Shown: positions 32,901 through 43,560 of the stretch, in pieces | Position numbering within the stretch: the stretch's first letter is position 1 | Layout of the letters: the number at the start of each line of letters is the position of its first letter | Source: Schizochytrium sp. TIO01 | Lineage: Eukaryota; Sar; Bigyra; Thraustochytrida; Thraustochytriidae | NCBI GenBank assembly: GCA_004764695.1 | Contig: SMSO01000032.1 | Location: 2,258,501 to 2,322,500, forward strand | Length of the DNA: 64,000 nt | Direction of reading: 5' to 3' | Notes under the pieces: model-generated | What the model was told of the DNA's origin: nothing | Seen by the model: only the letters and a program-made list of their open reading frames with translations | Databases searched by the model: none | Position numbers and translations under genes: made by a program

Positions 32901-33246
32901 GGATAGCATTTCGAAGGTAATTCCCGCGACCTTCGTTTTTGTCTTCAATTCGAAAATTTTGGTCTCTGCCGACGTTTGCGCAGTGCTAGCTCGTCGAGTC
33001 TGCAGATTTTGGAATCGAATCTTTCTACAGTATGCTCTACATCTAGATACTGATTTTTATGAGGAGGCTCTGAGCACAAGCTGAAAGTTTTATGTCTCTC
33101 CTGATTCCCCTCTTCTTAAAAGCCCTCCATTCTATAAACATAAATTTAACTAGAGCCCTGCTAGTATATGCCTAGAGGTAGTTACTACCTAGGGGTAGGT
33201 ATGTTGAAACAAATGATAATCCTGGAAACCGGAACGCGGCGATTCT

Positions 33247-34092
33247 ATGGCTTTCTCTGGGTTGAGTCCTCTTTGTGAGGACTGGCAAGCCTTTCTTTTG
33301 CGCCGAGAACGCGAAGGGCCTTTGGTTGCTCTCAAATCTCTTTCGCCAAAAATCCAGGCTCTTTTGCAGCAGGACCATGAACTAGAATCAAGCGATGAGA
33401 ACAAACGTAAGGGTCTTGGGAGCGTGAGGTTGCCAGGCTCCAAGAATGTATCGCTCCCGCTAAAACTCGTCTCTGGCTTCGATCCAGCGCCAAGAAAATC
33501 TTTAGAATGGCCACCTACAGTCTTGAGAGCCCGAGATGTGCTTCCTGATGCAGCAGAGGTAATTCGTATAAGCAGACTAGACATTGAGCGCCAAGACCCA
33601 TTCAAGGCGGGCTCTAGTGCATACCAACTAGCGAAGACACTTGCACAAAGCAATGACATTGGGGAAGTGTCACGACATTGTTCTGTTGAGGATTGGCGTG
33701 AAGGACTTACTCAGGTATTTGGCAAGAATTTTTGCGAAGCAGTAACAGTTGACCAATGGAATACATGGCTATCCAAGGCTCATGGCACTGCCCTCCCTGA
33801 CTTGATCCTCGAGGATGTAATTTGCTTATTGCTGAGTCAGCAACACTGGGGCAATCAAGAAACCCATGTAGAACAGGATCAATATTTCAACAAATGTTCT
33901 TCTTTGGCAATTTCTTCGATGGAAAAGAGTTCATGGCTGATACTCGAACCTTCAGGAATGGCAAAGAAATTGCAACAACTTAATCTTCCGAGTCTAATGA
34001 CTGGAGGATCTGGCTCACGACTTGAGCGTGCTCTCGCTCAAACGTACCATAAACAGCGAAACAAGTTACTAACTTTAGCTGCTCTAAATTGA
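33247..34092 (+). CDS. Hypothetical protein, 281 residues
   Basis: An uninterrupted frame with a clean ATG and coding-like composition relative to its AT-rich flanks; it ends 250 bp from the convergent DEAD-box gene. I do not recognise a domain. The protein is soluble-looking, without a signal peptide or TM segment, rich in Leu, Ser and charged residues, with predicted helices in the C-terminal half (W-x-x-W-L-S-K around 170-175 and a Leu-rich helix near 185-195). The basic tail ends YHKQRNKLLTLAALN. No function is assigned. An overlapping frame on the other strand (33189-33659) is judged a shadow because it is shorter and low in coding character. Confidence 0.6.
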   Translation: MAFSGLSPLCEDWQAFLLRREREGPLVALKSLSPKIQALLQQDHELESSDENKRKGLGSVRLPGSKNVSLPLKLVSGFDPAPRKSLEWPPTVLRARDVLPDAAEVIRISRLDIERQDPFKAGSSAYQLAKTLAQSNDIGEVSRHCSVEDWREGLTQVFGKNFCEAVTVDQWNTWLSKAHGTALPDLILEDVICLLLSQQHWGNQETHVEQDQYFNKCSSLAISSMEKSSWLILEPSGMAKKLQQLNLPSLMTGGSGSRLERALAQTYHKQRNKLLTLAALN

Positions 34093-34341
34093 TTCCGTAG
34101 ACAACTATGTTGTAATTTAATTCTTTTGTTCACAAAAAAACAGGGACATTGAAAAGGGGGAAATAGTTTATAGAGACATGCACACAGACCAATGTTGTCG
34201 GAGGTGATGCCTTGGGACGTTTGGGTGCTAGAAAATAAGAACATAAGTTTGTGGCTCCGCGAGATGTTGAACAATCTCTCTAAATTAAAAAAGATATCCT
34301 GATCTTACTATGCTAATGGAATTCCGTTTGTGTCTGTCTTT

Positions 34342-35976
34342 TCACTCGTCTCCACCTTCCGCCTTCTCTGCTTCCTCCTTTGCTGCTTTCGCTTCAAACT
34401 TCCGACGTTTGTTGTCCCTGTGCTGCCGAATTTTCTTGAGATCAGGGTCGTCTTCACCTTGATCAACCAGACGCTGTAGATATTGATCAACCTTCTGGTT
34501 GCATTGCTGGAGAAGTGCGATGAGACTAGGGGCAAGAGGTGCAAGGTTTCTCGTGAAAAACGAGTATGCTACACCGGGTCGGTCTTGTCGACCAGTTCGA
34601 CCCACGCGGTGAACATACACCTCGAGAGAACCAGGAAAGTCATAGTTTACCACGAAGGGAAGTCCCTTAATATCAATGCCCCGGCCAGCAACGTCTGTAG
34701 CAACGAGGATGCGAGCCTTGCCAGCCTTAAAGTCACGAAGGGAACGCTCGCGCTCCACCTGGGTAAGATTTCCATGAAGAGCAACACACTTGCGTTTGGG
34801 ATGCTTACGGATCAAGGTCTCTACAAACTTGACAGTCTTGATCTTTGTACAAAAGATAAGTACGCTACTCGGGTTACGCAAACGATTTTGCTCTTTATCT
34901 TCGGCCTCCACCTTGTCAAGGAACTTATTTAGCTTCATGGGCTTCTTGTGTTCTGCAACTACCTGCACAATCTGGGTGATGGAGGATGAAATCCCATGAG
35001 CTGCGAGTGCTGACGCAGCAGCCTTTTCTTGTTCTGTGGCAGAACCATCTCCGGCTGCACCTGCTATACCAGCGTCTTCTTGGTCTTCAGCATTTTCTAC
35101 AGGCATGAACTTGCCATTTGCACCAATCCGGAAACGCAGAGGCTGCTTTTTAAGCAGCTTGAGGTCTTCAAGCACAAGTTGGAGCTTGGGAGGAAAGGTG
35201 GCGCTCAGAAGAATGGATTGAGGAGAGTTCTGGTACTCACGGAGTGCCGCGACAAATTCACGAATTTGGGGCTCAAAACCCATGTCAAGCATACGATCAC
35301 ACTCATCGAGCACAAGCATAGTCGTGCACTCAAGGCTGAGGTCATTAGCCCGCACGAGATCAAGAGCACGCCCAGGAGTGGCAAAGACAAGCTCGATGTT
35401 AGTGCTCTGTAAGGTATCTACCTGCTCCTTACGGTCTTTTCCACCGTATGCAGCCATGCACGAGATCATGTATGGTTTGCAGAAGCGCCTTGCCGTCGAC
35501 TCAACCTGTTTAGCCAATTCACGCGTAGGCAACAATGTGAAAACACTTGGGCTGTTATGACGCGTAGACCTGCGCTCCTTCGACTTTTTGGCCCGAGTCT
35601 GTTTCTCAAGAACATGTGCAAGGCCTGGGAGGAGGTATGCAATTGACTTTCCAGATCCCGTAGGCGCAATTCCAAGCACATCATGGCCCTCTAGCACTGC
35701 AGGCCATGTGACACTCTGAATGGCTGTTGGTGTGGTTAAAGTCCCTCGACTATTACGAAAACATTCAGCAAAACATGAAGGAAGCCGAGAATCTTCAATC
35801 GTGCTTGCTGCCTCTGGAAGATTGAGCTCGGCAGCAACTTCTTCATTGGTCTTGAGATTGTCAGAGGCACCCGCCTCCTCTTGAGAGCCTGTGGCACCCT
35901 CAGCATTCTTGGCTGCACGCTTGGCCTGTTCACGCCGGCGCTTACGGCCTTGCGATTTTTTCTTTGGGTCTTCCAT
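34342..35976 (-). CDS. DEAD-box family ATP-dependent RNA helicase (DECD variant)
   Basis: 544 residues, single exon, with all core superfamily-2 motifs. These are a basic N-terminus (residues 1-25, likely nuclear/nucleolar), Q-motif region PTAIQ (83-87), Walker A APTGSGKS (104-111), PTRELA (150-155), TPGR (200-203), motif II DECD (224-227), SAT (258-260), TDVAGRGID (427-435) and HRVGRTGR (456-463). Such enzymes unwind or remodel RNA in ribosome assembly, splicing or decay. The second motif is DECD instead of DEAD, and an acidic/Ala-rich insert of ~50 residues (288-335) separates the two RecA lobes. The Lys/Glu-rich C-terminus suggests RNA binding. The exact orthologue is not clear, so no symbol is given. 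The gene's 5' end faces the START-domain gene's 3' end. Confidence 0.9.
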   Translation of the reverse strand: MEDPKKKSQGRKRRREQAKRAAKNAEGATGSQEEAGASDNLKTNEEVAAELNLPEAASTIEDSRLPSCFAECFRNSRGTLTTPTAIQSVTWPAVLEGHDVLGIAPTGSGKSIAYLLPGLAHVLEKQTRAKKSKERRSTRHNSPSVFTLLPTRELAKQVESTARRFCKPYMISCMAAYGGKDRKEQVDTLQSTNIELVFATPGRALDLVRANDLSLECTTMLVLDECDRMLDMGFEPQIREFVAALREYQNSPQSILLSATFPPKLQLVLEDLKLLKKQPLRFRIGANGKFMPVENAEDQEDAGIAGAAGDGSATEQEKAAASALAAHGISSSITQIVQVVAEHKKPMKLNKFLDKVEAEDKEQNRLRNPSSVLIFCTKIKTVKFVETLIRKHPKRKCVALHGNLTQVERERSLRDFKAGKARILVATDVAGRGIDIKGLPFVVNYDFPGSLEVYVHRVGRTGRQDRPGVAYSFFTRNLAPLAPSLIALLQQCNQKVDQYLQRLVDQGEDDPDLKKIRQHRDNKRRKFEAKAAKEEAEKAEGGDE

Positions 35977-36321
35977 TCTCCCGAATGCAAGTTCCGATGC
36001 CCTTGCTCACAACAATACGGCAAGTCTCTCGCACGCAAGCCTTGAACACCTGACTGGGAACTGCTGCAATTAGTAGCAGCCACCCAAGGCGAATACTCAA
36101 TGGACAATGCGTTTTCCAAAATTTTGGGTTGTGCAAGATGAAAGTAAGACTCTAAGGACTCCTATAGTAGATAATAATTAATCTTCTTTCCATTCCGGAT
36201 TCTATGCTTTCTTTAAGCAAAATGGAGACCTATTCTTTATTGCAAATTAGGTTGTTCTAAATTATTTCAAGGTGCAAGGCAGGCTCGACAACTTTGAGCA
36301 GAGTGATTCACCCATTGATGA
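35977..36321. other. Spacer between START gene 3' end and helicase 5' end
   Basis: 345 bp that must contain the helicase promoter and the terminator region of the upstream START-domain gene, both on the minus strand. No further gene is seen. Confidence 0.5.
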
Positions 36322-38151
36322 TTAGTTTTCTGGTCTAAAGTCGGAACGTTTTGAAGTAGTAGGGGACAACTCTGGATTGCTGGTACGGCGACCTGGTGAG
36401 CTGTTTGTCGAATGACGTTGGGAAATGCGGCGACTTAAACGATGCAGTAGTGAGCGTCTTTGAGATGTTTCATCATGTGGCTCAATCCAGCTTGTGGCAT
36501 TGTCTGCGTACGCATAAGCGTCTTCTTTGGTCCATACATACTCAAGAGCTGACTGAATTGTGTCCCGTAAACCTCGTCGAATCCTTCTTTTCATTGTATT
36601 ATTTGCTTCATCAGATTCCTCACCCTCATCGTTTTGATTCATAAAGAAATCTTGATTCTCATCTTCTTCGATCTTTTCCTGGTTCCAAGCTACAGAAGGA
36701 CTTTTGTGATTTTGTGTAAGACTCGAGCGAACTTTGAAATGGGGCCTGTTTTCGCTGAGATTATGAGTATGGACATTTTCTGCACTTTGTAATTTGAATG
36801 GGTTCTTTCCATATATGTCCACAGTGTCTTGAGCGTTATCCTCAATGTGTACTGATTCTGAAGAATCATTATATGACTTCAGACATGAGCCATGTTTACT
36901 CCTCACACTAGCCAAATAAACTTCAAGACGTTCACGAATGTCCTCATAAATCTCAGGCTGCTCCAGGATCCGATTCTGCCACTGGCTTCCTTCAAATTGA
37001 TCAAATGCTTTAGTAAGGTTGCTCACAAACTCCAATGGTACAGCACCTTTGCTAACCAGGTTAAGGACTGCCGGAGGCACAAACGAAAGCTTGAGATCAA
37101 TAAATTGAATATTTGCAAAATAACAGCTTCCATCTTCAAGAATTTGAATGTAGTATGCTGCACGGATGTCAAAGCGGGTGTATCCAGGCGTTAAGTCAGG
37201 AACAGTAAATCCATCTTGCGTAAAGTCCTTCGGAAGAGTTCTTACCCCAATACAAATGGCAGACCGTTCTTGAGTTATGTCATAGCCTTTGCCTTCAATA
37301 ATGACTTCACGTTTAGAGATGGGTAAGAATAATGGCGGTTGAATACGTATACGTGTGAATCTAGAGAACTTAGTCTCTGCTTTAAGAACTTCGTTTGACT
37401 TCATGAGCCCTCGTGGGAAATAATTTGGCATTAAATCAACTTCAGCGAAAAGACTCACAAGAGCAAGAAACGTATATGTTGCTGGCTTGCCGGGTACAGC
37501 TGAGAAAGTCTTAGAAGATTTGGTTACAAGGAAAGGTGATCCTTCTTCTTTCTTGAAGAACACTGCGACACCATCCTTCTCCAGAGACTTTGTCCATCCT
37601 TCCAAGCTATCGATCTCTGCTAACAGGTTTTCTAGCTCTCTTGCTTCGCGTAAGACTCTATGGATCGCTTTCTTACGTCTGTTGTATGCTTCTTGGGTTT
37701 CTACGCTTGACTCTGCAAGTTCTTCAGCCCTTTTCGCAAGGCGCTGTGCCTCGTATGGTTTATCTAAGGCAACAGCCTCATCAAATGCCTCGAAGACCTC
37801 CATCTCTAAACTCTGCTTACAGACCTCACAAGTTTCTGCGCCTGCTCCATTTGACGCGATTACTTTTTGGTGACTGTCTAGCTCCTTTGAGGTCTTCGTT
37901 ATTGAAGTATCCTCCACTACGGCACGTGCAGGAGAGGTATCTCGAGACCTAAACTTGCATCTTGAACACGCAAAGTGCGGGACCAAATGTCTCCTCCTAT
38001 GCTGCAGGCGTAGAGCAGGCGGCATACGACCTTTTGAACCAAGCAATGGTGTATTGCATTCCAACTCTGGCACTCCTCTAGTAGAGCTTTGTTTGCGAGC
38101 GCGGGATTTTAAAGCCTCGTGAGGTTTGACACAGAGGAACCTATAGTACAT
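36322..38151 (-). CDS. START-domain lipid-binding-like protein
   Basis: 609 residues, single exon. Residues ~180-410 have the layout of a StAR-related lipid-transfer (START) domain: an initial helix with W186, the GVAVFFKKEEGS strand pair, the F-L-A-L-V-S-L-F helix, Y244-F-P, P-L-F-L-P-I-S-K-R-E near 273-282, and a long amphipathic C-terminal helix (about 368-390). Such domains carry a sterol, phospholipid or ceramide. Before it, residues 118-180 form a charged helical region, and two Cys pairs (C62/C65 and C108/C111) could bind metal, though they are widely spaced. The C-terminal ~200 residues are polar, Ser/Glu/Asn-rich and probably disordered. Met43 is an alternative start. The role is inferred as lipid sensing or transfer. 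Confidence 0.75.
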   Translation of the reverse strand: MYYRFLCVKPHEALKSRARKQSSTRGVPELECNTPLLGSKGRMPPALRLQHRRRHLVPHFACSRCKFRSRDTSPARAVVEDTSITKTSKELDSHQKVIASNGAGAETCEVCKQSLEMEVFEAFDEAVALDKPYEAQRLAKRAEELAESSVETQEAYNRRKKAIHRVLREARELENLLAEIDSLEGWTKSLEKDGVAVFFKKEEGSPFLVTKSSKTFSAVPGKPATYTFLALVSLFAEVDLMPNYFPRGLMKSNEVLKAETKFSRFTRIRIQPPLFLPISKREVIIEGKGYDITQERSAICIGVRTLPKDFTQDGFTVPDLTPGYTRFDIRAAYYIQILEDGSCYFANIQFIDLKLSFVPPAVLNLVSKGAVPLEFVSNLTKAFDQFEGSQWQNRILEQPEIYEDIRERLEVYLASVRSKHGSCLKSYNDSSESVHIEDNAQDTVDIYGKNPFKLQSAENVHTHNLSENRPHFKVRSSLTQNHKSPSVAWNQEKIEEDENQDFFMNQNDEGEESDEANNTMKRRIRRGLRDTIQSALEYVWTKEDAYAYADNATSWIEPHDETSQRRSLLHRLSRRISQRHSTNSSPGRRTSNPELSPTTSKRSDFRPEN

Positions 38152-38861
38152 ACCTAAAGTAAACTAGGACATAGAATTCCTAAGGTTTTTAGTAACTTAA
38201 GCCAGGACAGCTTTAAGTTGAACACCATAACAGTGAGTGATGGGCACACTCAACTTCAAGAGCTATGCTTATGATGGTATGTTGTGCAGCGATGCTGGTA
38301 TAGGGTTAAGGCAGCGCGGAATCCAATACATCATGGTATACTTTGTTCGTACACTGATTTCTCACAAGTATTGGACTTAATAGACAGAAATTTACAGGAA
38401 ATTTTATTATATCAAGCAAATTGAACAGTGATCCAAGCGATGTTTGTACAGGAGTATATTCTACGATGGAGTCCTACACAACCTTTAACCTAAACCTGCA
38501 TCCGCATTAAACTTGAAAACGGTATTTGAAGAAACTAGAATTGCTCATCAAGAGTAAAATACAGACTATATAGAGGATTCCAAACAAGTAAGAGCAAATG
38601 ATGAATGAAGATACTAGTAATACTCACGTCCAATCTACATGAATGAAATCGAAAGATTTGTATATCGTCTTAGCGGCTCTTTTATATTTATTGTTCCATT
38701 TGTCCTATCCACGATTATGCAATCTCGCTTTGGGACATCAACCATCTCCCAATATCATCTTTTGCAAGGCAAATCTTTTAGCTACAAACACGTTTCTGAG
38801 ACATTGAAGTGACCTTTACGGAAGGGGCCAATGCTGATGCGTATGTTTCGGTTTTTGCAAA

Positions 38862-39262
38862 TGCCCAGAACTGCGCCAACGCGGACGCGAACTCACACAC
38901 ACACAGACAGAGAGAGAGAGAGAGATTATGCAAACCATTAAATAAAGACGCCAGACTTAGAATGAAGCTTGCTTCAATAGCAAAATAGGCCGATGTATAT
39001 GTCTATGAGTATTGTTGAAAAGAAGAATATGATTGTACTCTCCCAGTTTGAGGAGGATGATACATTATTATTAGCCCTGCCCAGAACTGCGCTAATGCGG
39101 ACGCGAAGTGAGAGAGATTATACAAACCATTAAATAAAGACGCCAGACTTAGAATGAAGCTGGCTTCAATAGTAAAACAGACCGATGAATATGTCTGTGC
39201 GTATTGCTGATAAGAAAAATATGATTGTACTTTCCCAGCTTGAGGAGGATGGTACATTATGA
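38862..39262. repeat. Direct tandem duplication of ~0.2 kb
   Basis: Two adjacent diverged copies, 38862-39073 and 39078-39262. Both begin TGCCCAGAACTGCGC and share long blocks, such as the AAACCATTAAATAAAGACGC block and the GAGGAGGAT block. They differ by scattered substitutions and by a CA/GA microsatellite expansion in copy 1 (38894-38925). Confidence 0.9.
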
Positions 39263-42200
39263 TTGGTCCATTCATACATTAAATCAATGAGTAAGAACAT
39301 CATTTTTACAGTTTTGATATATTCTATGCAACCTTTAATAGTGAACATTGCAGTGCAATCTTGATGATCTACTATCTTCTCGCCCTGGATGTTATGCTTT
39401 AGTTTGAATTTTATCCATACTTTATCTTCATGGTATTCATTGTTCACGTTATAAAAGCAATGCATGGACTTTTAGCTGTTCAAGGGCTAGGTCAATTTTG
39501 CATAAATGGTGGGAAGGGACATAAATCGTTTTATGATCAGACTTCGCATAGCTACGTCACCCTGCGAGAAAGAGGCATCCCAAAGCACAGGAATAGGAGG
39601 AGTTCGGCGTGCAAGATTGTTCATATGTCGGGTTCCAACTGAGACTGGCAAACACTTTCTAGCTCGCGTTGCTCACTAGAACTTTTGGATTAGAAATGTA
39701 AGCTTGGAGGGGTACACAGTAAGTTAATAATTGTATAAGTGTTTCTTTTATATATACTACTAGTTGTTCGGAGTATCGGATTTATATACCAAAGATCTCC
39801 CTGTGTTACCCATAATAGTAAAGTGCGTCCCTGTGCGAGCCAGCGTCTACACAGGTTTCGGATAAATATGTAAAATAGTTAACATGCATCTCGGATTAAT
39901 ACAAAACGTCTAGAATACCCAAGTGGGTACGCTGGCTTCCAGAGAGAGATTAAATTGCCGCGATTTTAGGAGCCGTCAGAAAGCGCCCAAATCAGGAGTC
40001 GTTGCGAAAAAAAAAGGGGCATTGAGGATTCACACTATGCTCCATAGTATCACTACGGCACTGATGCATGTATCGAAAAGGTGAGGAAAATGAACAGTAG
40101 GAATAATGGTAGATAAAGTCTATTGAATTCTATGAAGGTCGAGTTTTCTCGCTCTCTTGAGAAGGCAGTGGAGTGCCTAAAATGGCTACAAGTGAAATAA
40201 AATAAAATACTTTATAATGTCTGCATGTAGGATATTTTGTATAGCCTAGTTTAAGAGGGGAGACACAAGTGGACAATAGAGTTGCGAGGAAAAGAGCAGA
40301 AATTTGGGAGCAGATTAGTGAACTTGAGATAGATAACAGTGAAAGCGTAGTTTGACTCAAACTGAGGCGCATCAGACCCGAAACTGCGACCACCAAAAAC
40401 GCACTTCTAAAACAGCATAACCACGTTAGGTTGCCTGACTACATCCTGTTAGTAGCCAAGGTACAACTAGCGATTTTACTACCTCCTCACTAATCTTTCT
40501 TCTTGAAGGACTCGTGCCTTCTTGTAAACCGGTCTAACTGCATCTGATAGGCTAGGGAACCTATTATAGGCTTGCTGCCTAGGTTGCTTCTGAAGTCACG
40601 CGCATCCTGGCAGGCAAGCAAGAGATTAACACTGGGCGGCTTTCGCAGCCATCGTAGCTTGATCAGTCAGAGATTTTTTTGCTAATCAAAAAGTTCTGTC
40701 GTTGTTTTCAACTGGTTCCAAGTAGGACCGCAGGATAAGGGTAGTGTCTGGCGAGGATAAGCAATATTGGAAGAAAGCTAGGAATTGTCTACCCATACGT
40801 AAAGGTTTTTTAAGCTTTGGGGACGCCGATCTTCTTGTTTTTTGAGATTGGCTTTGTAGTGTCACTTTCACAAGATACCCTCCGAAAGCTTGAGTGATAA
40901 TTTCCAGAGACAATACAAGACTTTCATTGGACCCAATTTGATTGAGCATTCCTTGCTTCTGGCCAAAGTGAAGTTGAACTTCAAAAGTTTGGAAAATAAC
41001 AAGTGTCCAAGAGAAGTTCTAGGTGCGAAAAAGTAGCGGACCGAATCACCAAAGCACTTGAATAAGATTCCAGCTTGAGGCCAAGGCCCGGCAGACAAGC
41101 ACACAAACTCGCCTTCAGGATATTGCACCAAGATATCAGCGCTACAACCACGTTGTGTTGCATTCAATTTCCCTGTAACACAATTTGAGAAGCAACCGTG
41201 GCCATCGAATATCGTATCGACCTACCGGTACCCAATCGGCAACAACATTGGTTCTTCCTACGATCCTATCCGTCCTATTCTAGGGTATTAGCTACTTTGC
41301 ACGCACCAGAAACTGGAATTGTTCTTCTTGGATCTACTATTTCAGCAAGCAAAGCAGCCATCCAAGGTTCAACGTTCTGCAATTACCCACGCATCTTAAC
41401 TTCTCCATTTACCCAAGGTACAGGACTTTGATTTTAAGTGGTAGAAGTGCTTCAATTTGTCATCCCGCGAGCCAGCTGCAGAAAAAGTTAATCAAGGAAA
41501 CGACTGACTGCCCAGTGCCTTCACATTCTAGCCATTTCGAGGTAGTGATAGCAGTAGGTGCTGCTACGAATATCAAGCGTGTCTATTCCATCCAACCCTG
41601 GCAAAGCAACTTGCGAGATAATTCACAGGCCTCAACAGCTACCTAAAGCGGGAACCAGTGCCAGCGCTGCGCCAGCGCCAGCACCACCAGCTTAACAAGT
41701 CTTCAAGATCACCAATAAACCAGCAACAGCCCAAGCGCATCGAACACAAGTCTCGTCTCAAGTGAAGTACCCTTTTGGAGCAAGTCAGTGCCCTATTTTC
41801 TTCGTTTTCTCCTTTCTGTCACTTCCTGTGATCGTTCTGAGGGGAATCAGCACCTAGGCTAGCTAGCTGGCTAGCTATACCTCGCTACCTTTATAGAATA
41901 GCTGTTCTCAGTTCACAGAACCCATACGTAACCCAAATAGATCGTTCCGAGATTGGTCGGTGTGGAAAAGGACGCTCGTTGGAGTCTCCTGGTTGATTTG
42001 GTTGATTCGCGTCACCACTTTGGCATCCACTCCTCGAGGCGCAACCAGAGTCCTTGGAGAATAACCTGAAGCTTCTGGAGCCTGAGTAGAGGCCTTCTGC
42101 ATAAGCGTCGCGCTGCTTTGCGACCCCGCGGTCTCCTGAGAAGCGGAGTTCAAATCAATTAACCAACCTACACCGCGCCGTTCCCAGATCCAAGTGCTAT

Positions 42201-42577
42201 AGTAGTTTTCGGTAAAGGAGCCTTAGTCAGCCCCATCGCTTCTTGAGTTTCGAAGTTTCGCGTCGCGACGACCGCAGGCAGCCCAGCGATTCGTTGGAGC
42301 CAGGAAGCTCCCGTCGAGAAAGCGTGCGCATCGGTGCTCTTGAAGGCACGCCAACCAGCCAGCTAGCCAGCCAGCCTGCCTGCCTGCCGGCCTGGCCTGA
42401 GTCGAGCTCCAGCTTGCTTCAGCTCGAGCGGTCTGCAGGTTTTGGGAAAGAGCAAATCTGAAAATTGGGAATTTGAATTTCGAAATTTCGAAATTCGACA
42501 GTTTTGGCGTTCCTTCTCCTTCTTCTCCTCCTTTTCTTTTCCAGTTTTTTGAATTTCTGGAATCCGCGAGAGTGAGT

Positions 42578-42631
42578 GAGTTTTGAATTGCGAGTTTTGA
42601 ATTGCGAGTTTTGAATTGCGAGTTTTGAATT
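42578..42631. repeat. Four-copy 14-bp tandem repeat
   Basis: Unit GAGTTTTGAATTGC repeated at 42578, 42592, 42606 and 42620, the last copy changed at its end. It lies in the GC-rich non-coding zone and is followed by related TTGAATT-containing sequence. Confidence 0.9.
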
Positions 42632-42847
42632 CGCCATTCAAATTTGCAAAGAAAGCTCAAGCCCAATTCAAATTCTGAGTTTCCAGGTCTGACTTCGGTC
42701 GATCAGAACTCGTTCGAGGAGGCCCACGGACCGACCTCGCGAGAGCAGAGCAGAGCAGAGCAGGCGAGGCAAGAGGTCCGCCCGCCCGCCCTTGCAGCGC
42801 CGCCCTTTGCTGGGGATCCGGGCCAGCTTCAAGTTGAGCACGTAGGC

Positions 42848-42877
42848 AGAAGAAGAAGAAGAAGAAGAAGAAGAAGA
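42848..42877. repeat. (AGA)n microsatellite
   Basis: About nine to ten AGA trinucleotides in the GC-rich zone, within no supported gene. Confidence 0.85.
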
Positions 42878-43388
42878 GGAAAGCTCCGTCGTTGACACGG
42901 ACCCGTAAACCTGCTTGAAGCTGCGACGACTACAGCGTCGCACTCGCTTGCTGCAGGCGATCCGGAGTGGCCAAGCGGGAGGGAGGGGCCAGAGGCAGAC
43001 GGGGAATCGCCGCGCCAGACCTGCCTGCACCTTAGCCTCGAAGAACGGAGAGAGCGAGAGTTGACCGGCGTTGACCCCTGATTCCAACTCGTTGTTGGCC
43101 ATCGACGTCGTCTTCGTTGTCCACAGACGGCTACTGCATCCAGGCGTGCATCTAGCTGGCCACGAAGCACATCGACACATCGATTCCGACGTGCATTCTA
43201 TCCGACGGAGCTCGTGTGGTCATCCGAAGGAGTCCGAAGGAGTCGCCAGGAACACCGAGGGCAAGAGGCGTTCGCGCTGCCAACACGAGGAAAGGCGCCG
43301 ACCTAGGATCCAGAGCTTTGTTGACGTATCATCGGCATCGCCGCTGCATTGATTCGAGTGATTTGGGAGCCAAGATAGCCAGAACCAG

Positions 43389-43397
43389 TCAGGTAAG
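43389..43397 (+). promoter_or_regulatory. Consensus-like 5' splice site in non-coding DNA
   Basis: The sequence CAGGTAAGT matches the canonical donor consensus, as do the two APC10 donors. It could end a non-coding 5' exon whose 3' partner lies upstream of the Myb-like gene at 46448. This is inference; no acceptor is proven. Confidence 0.3.
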
Positions 43398-43535
43398 TAG
43401 GTAAGCAAGGAGAGCTTGGAGCTTGGAGGGGGAGGGCTTAGGAAGAAGCGAAGAAGCCGTGGAGAAGCGAACAGATGGGCGGCAACCGTGGCTTGGCAGG
43501 CAAGACGGGGCTCGTTAGCGAGCGAATGAGCGAGC

Positions 43536-43560
43536 GGGTGGGTGGGTGGGTGGGTGGGTG
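43536..43560. repeat. (GGGT)6 microsatellite
   Basis: Six GGGT units in the GC-rich zone. A G-rich strand of this type can form a G-quadruplex. Confidence 0.85.

Larger units (their letters stand above)
26175..33246. other. 7-kb gene-free intergenic region
   Basis: No supported gene on either strand. The first ~500 bp are GC-richer and should hold the promoter of the surface-protein gene. The rest is AT-rich with microsatellites (TA run near 26755-26777, (TTTA)12 at 27506-27553, A/G-rich run 29875-29921, TTTA run near 30097-30114). The longest open frame (133 codons from 28710) has no domain and AT-type composition. No tRNA, snRNA or transposon is recognised. Confidence 0.5.

Noticed and set aside
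40686-41167. Minus-strand frames that might be a transposon remnant
   Set aside because: I found no integrase, reverse-transcriptase or transposase motif and no terminal repeats.
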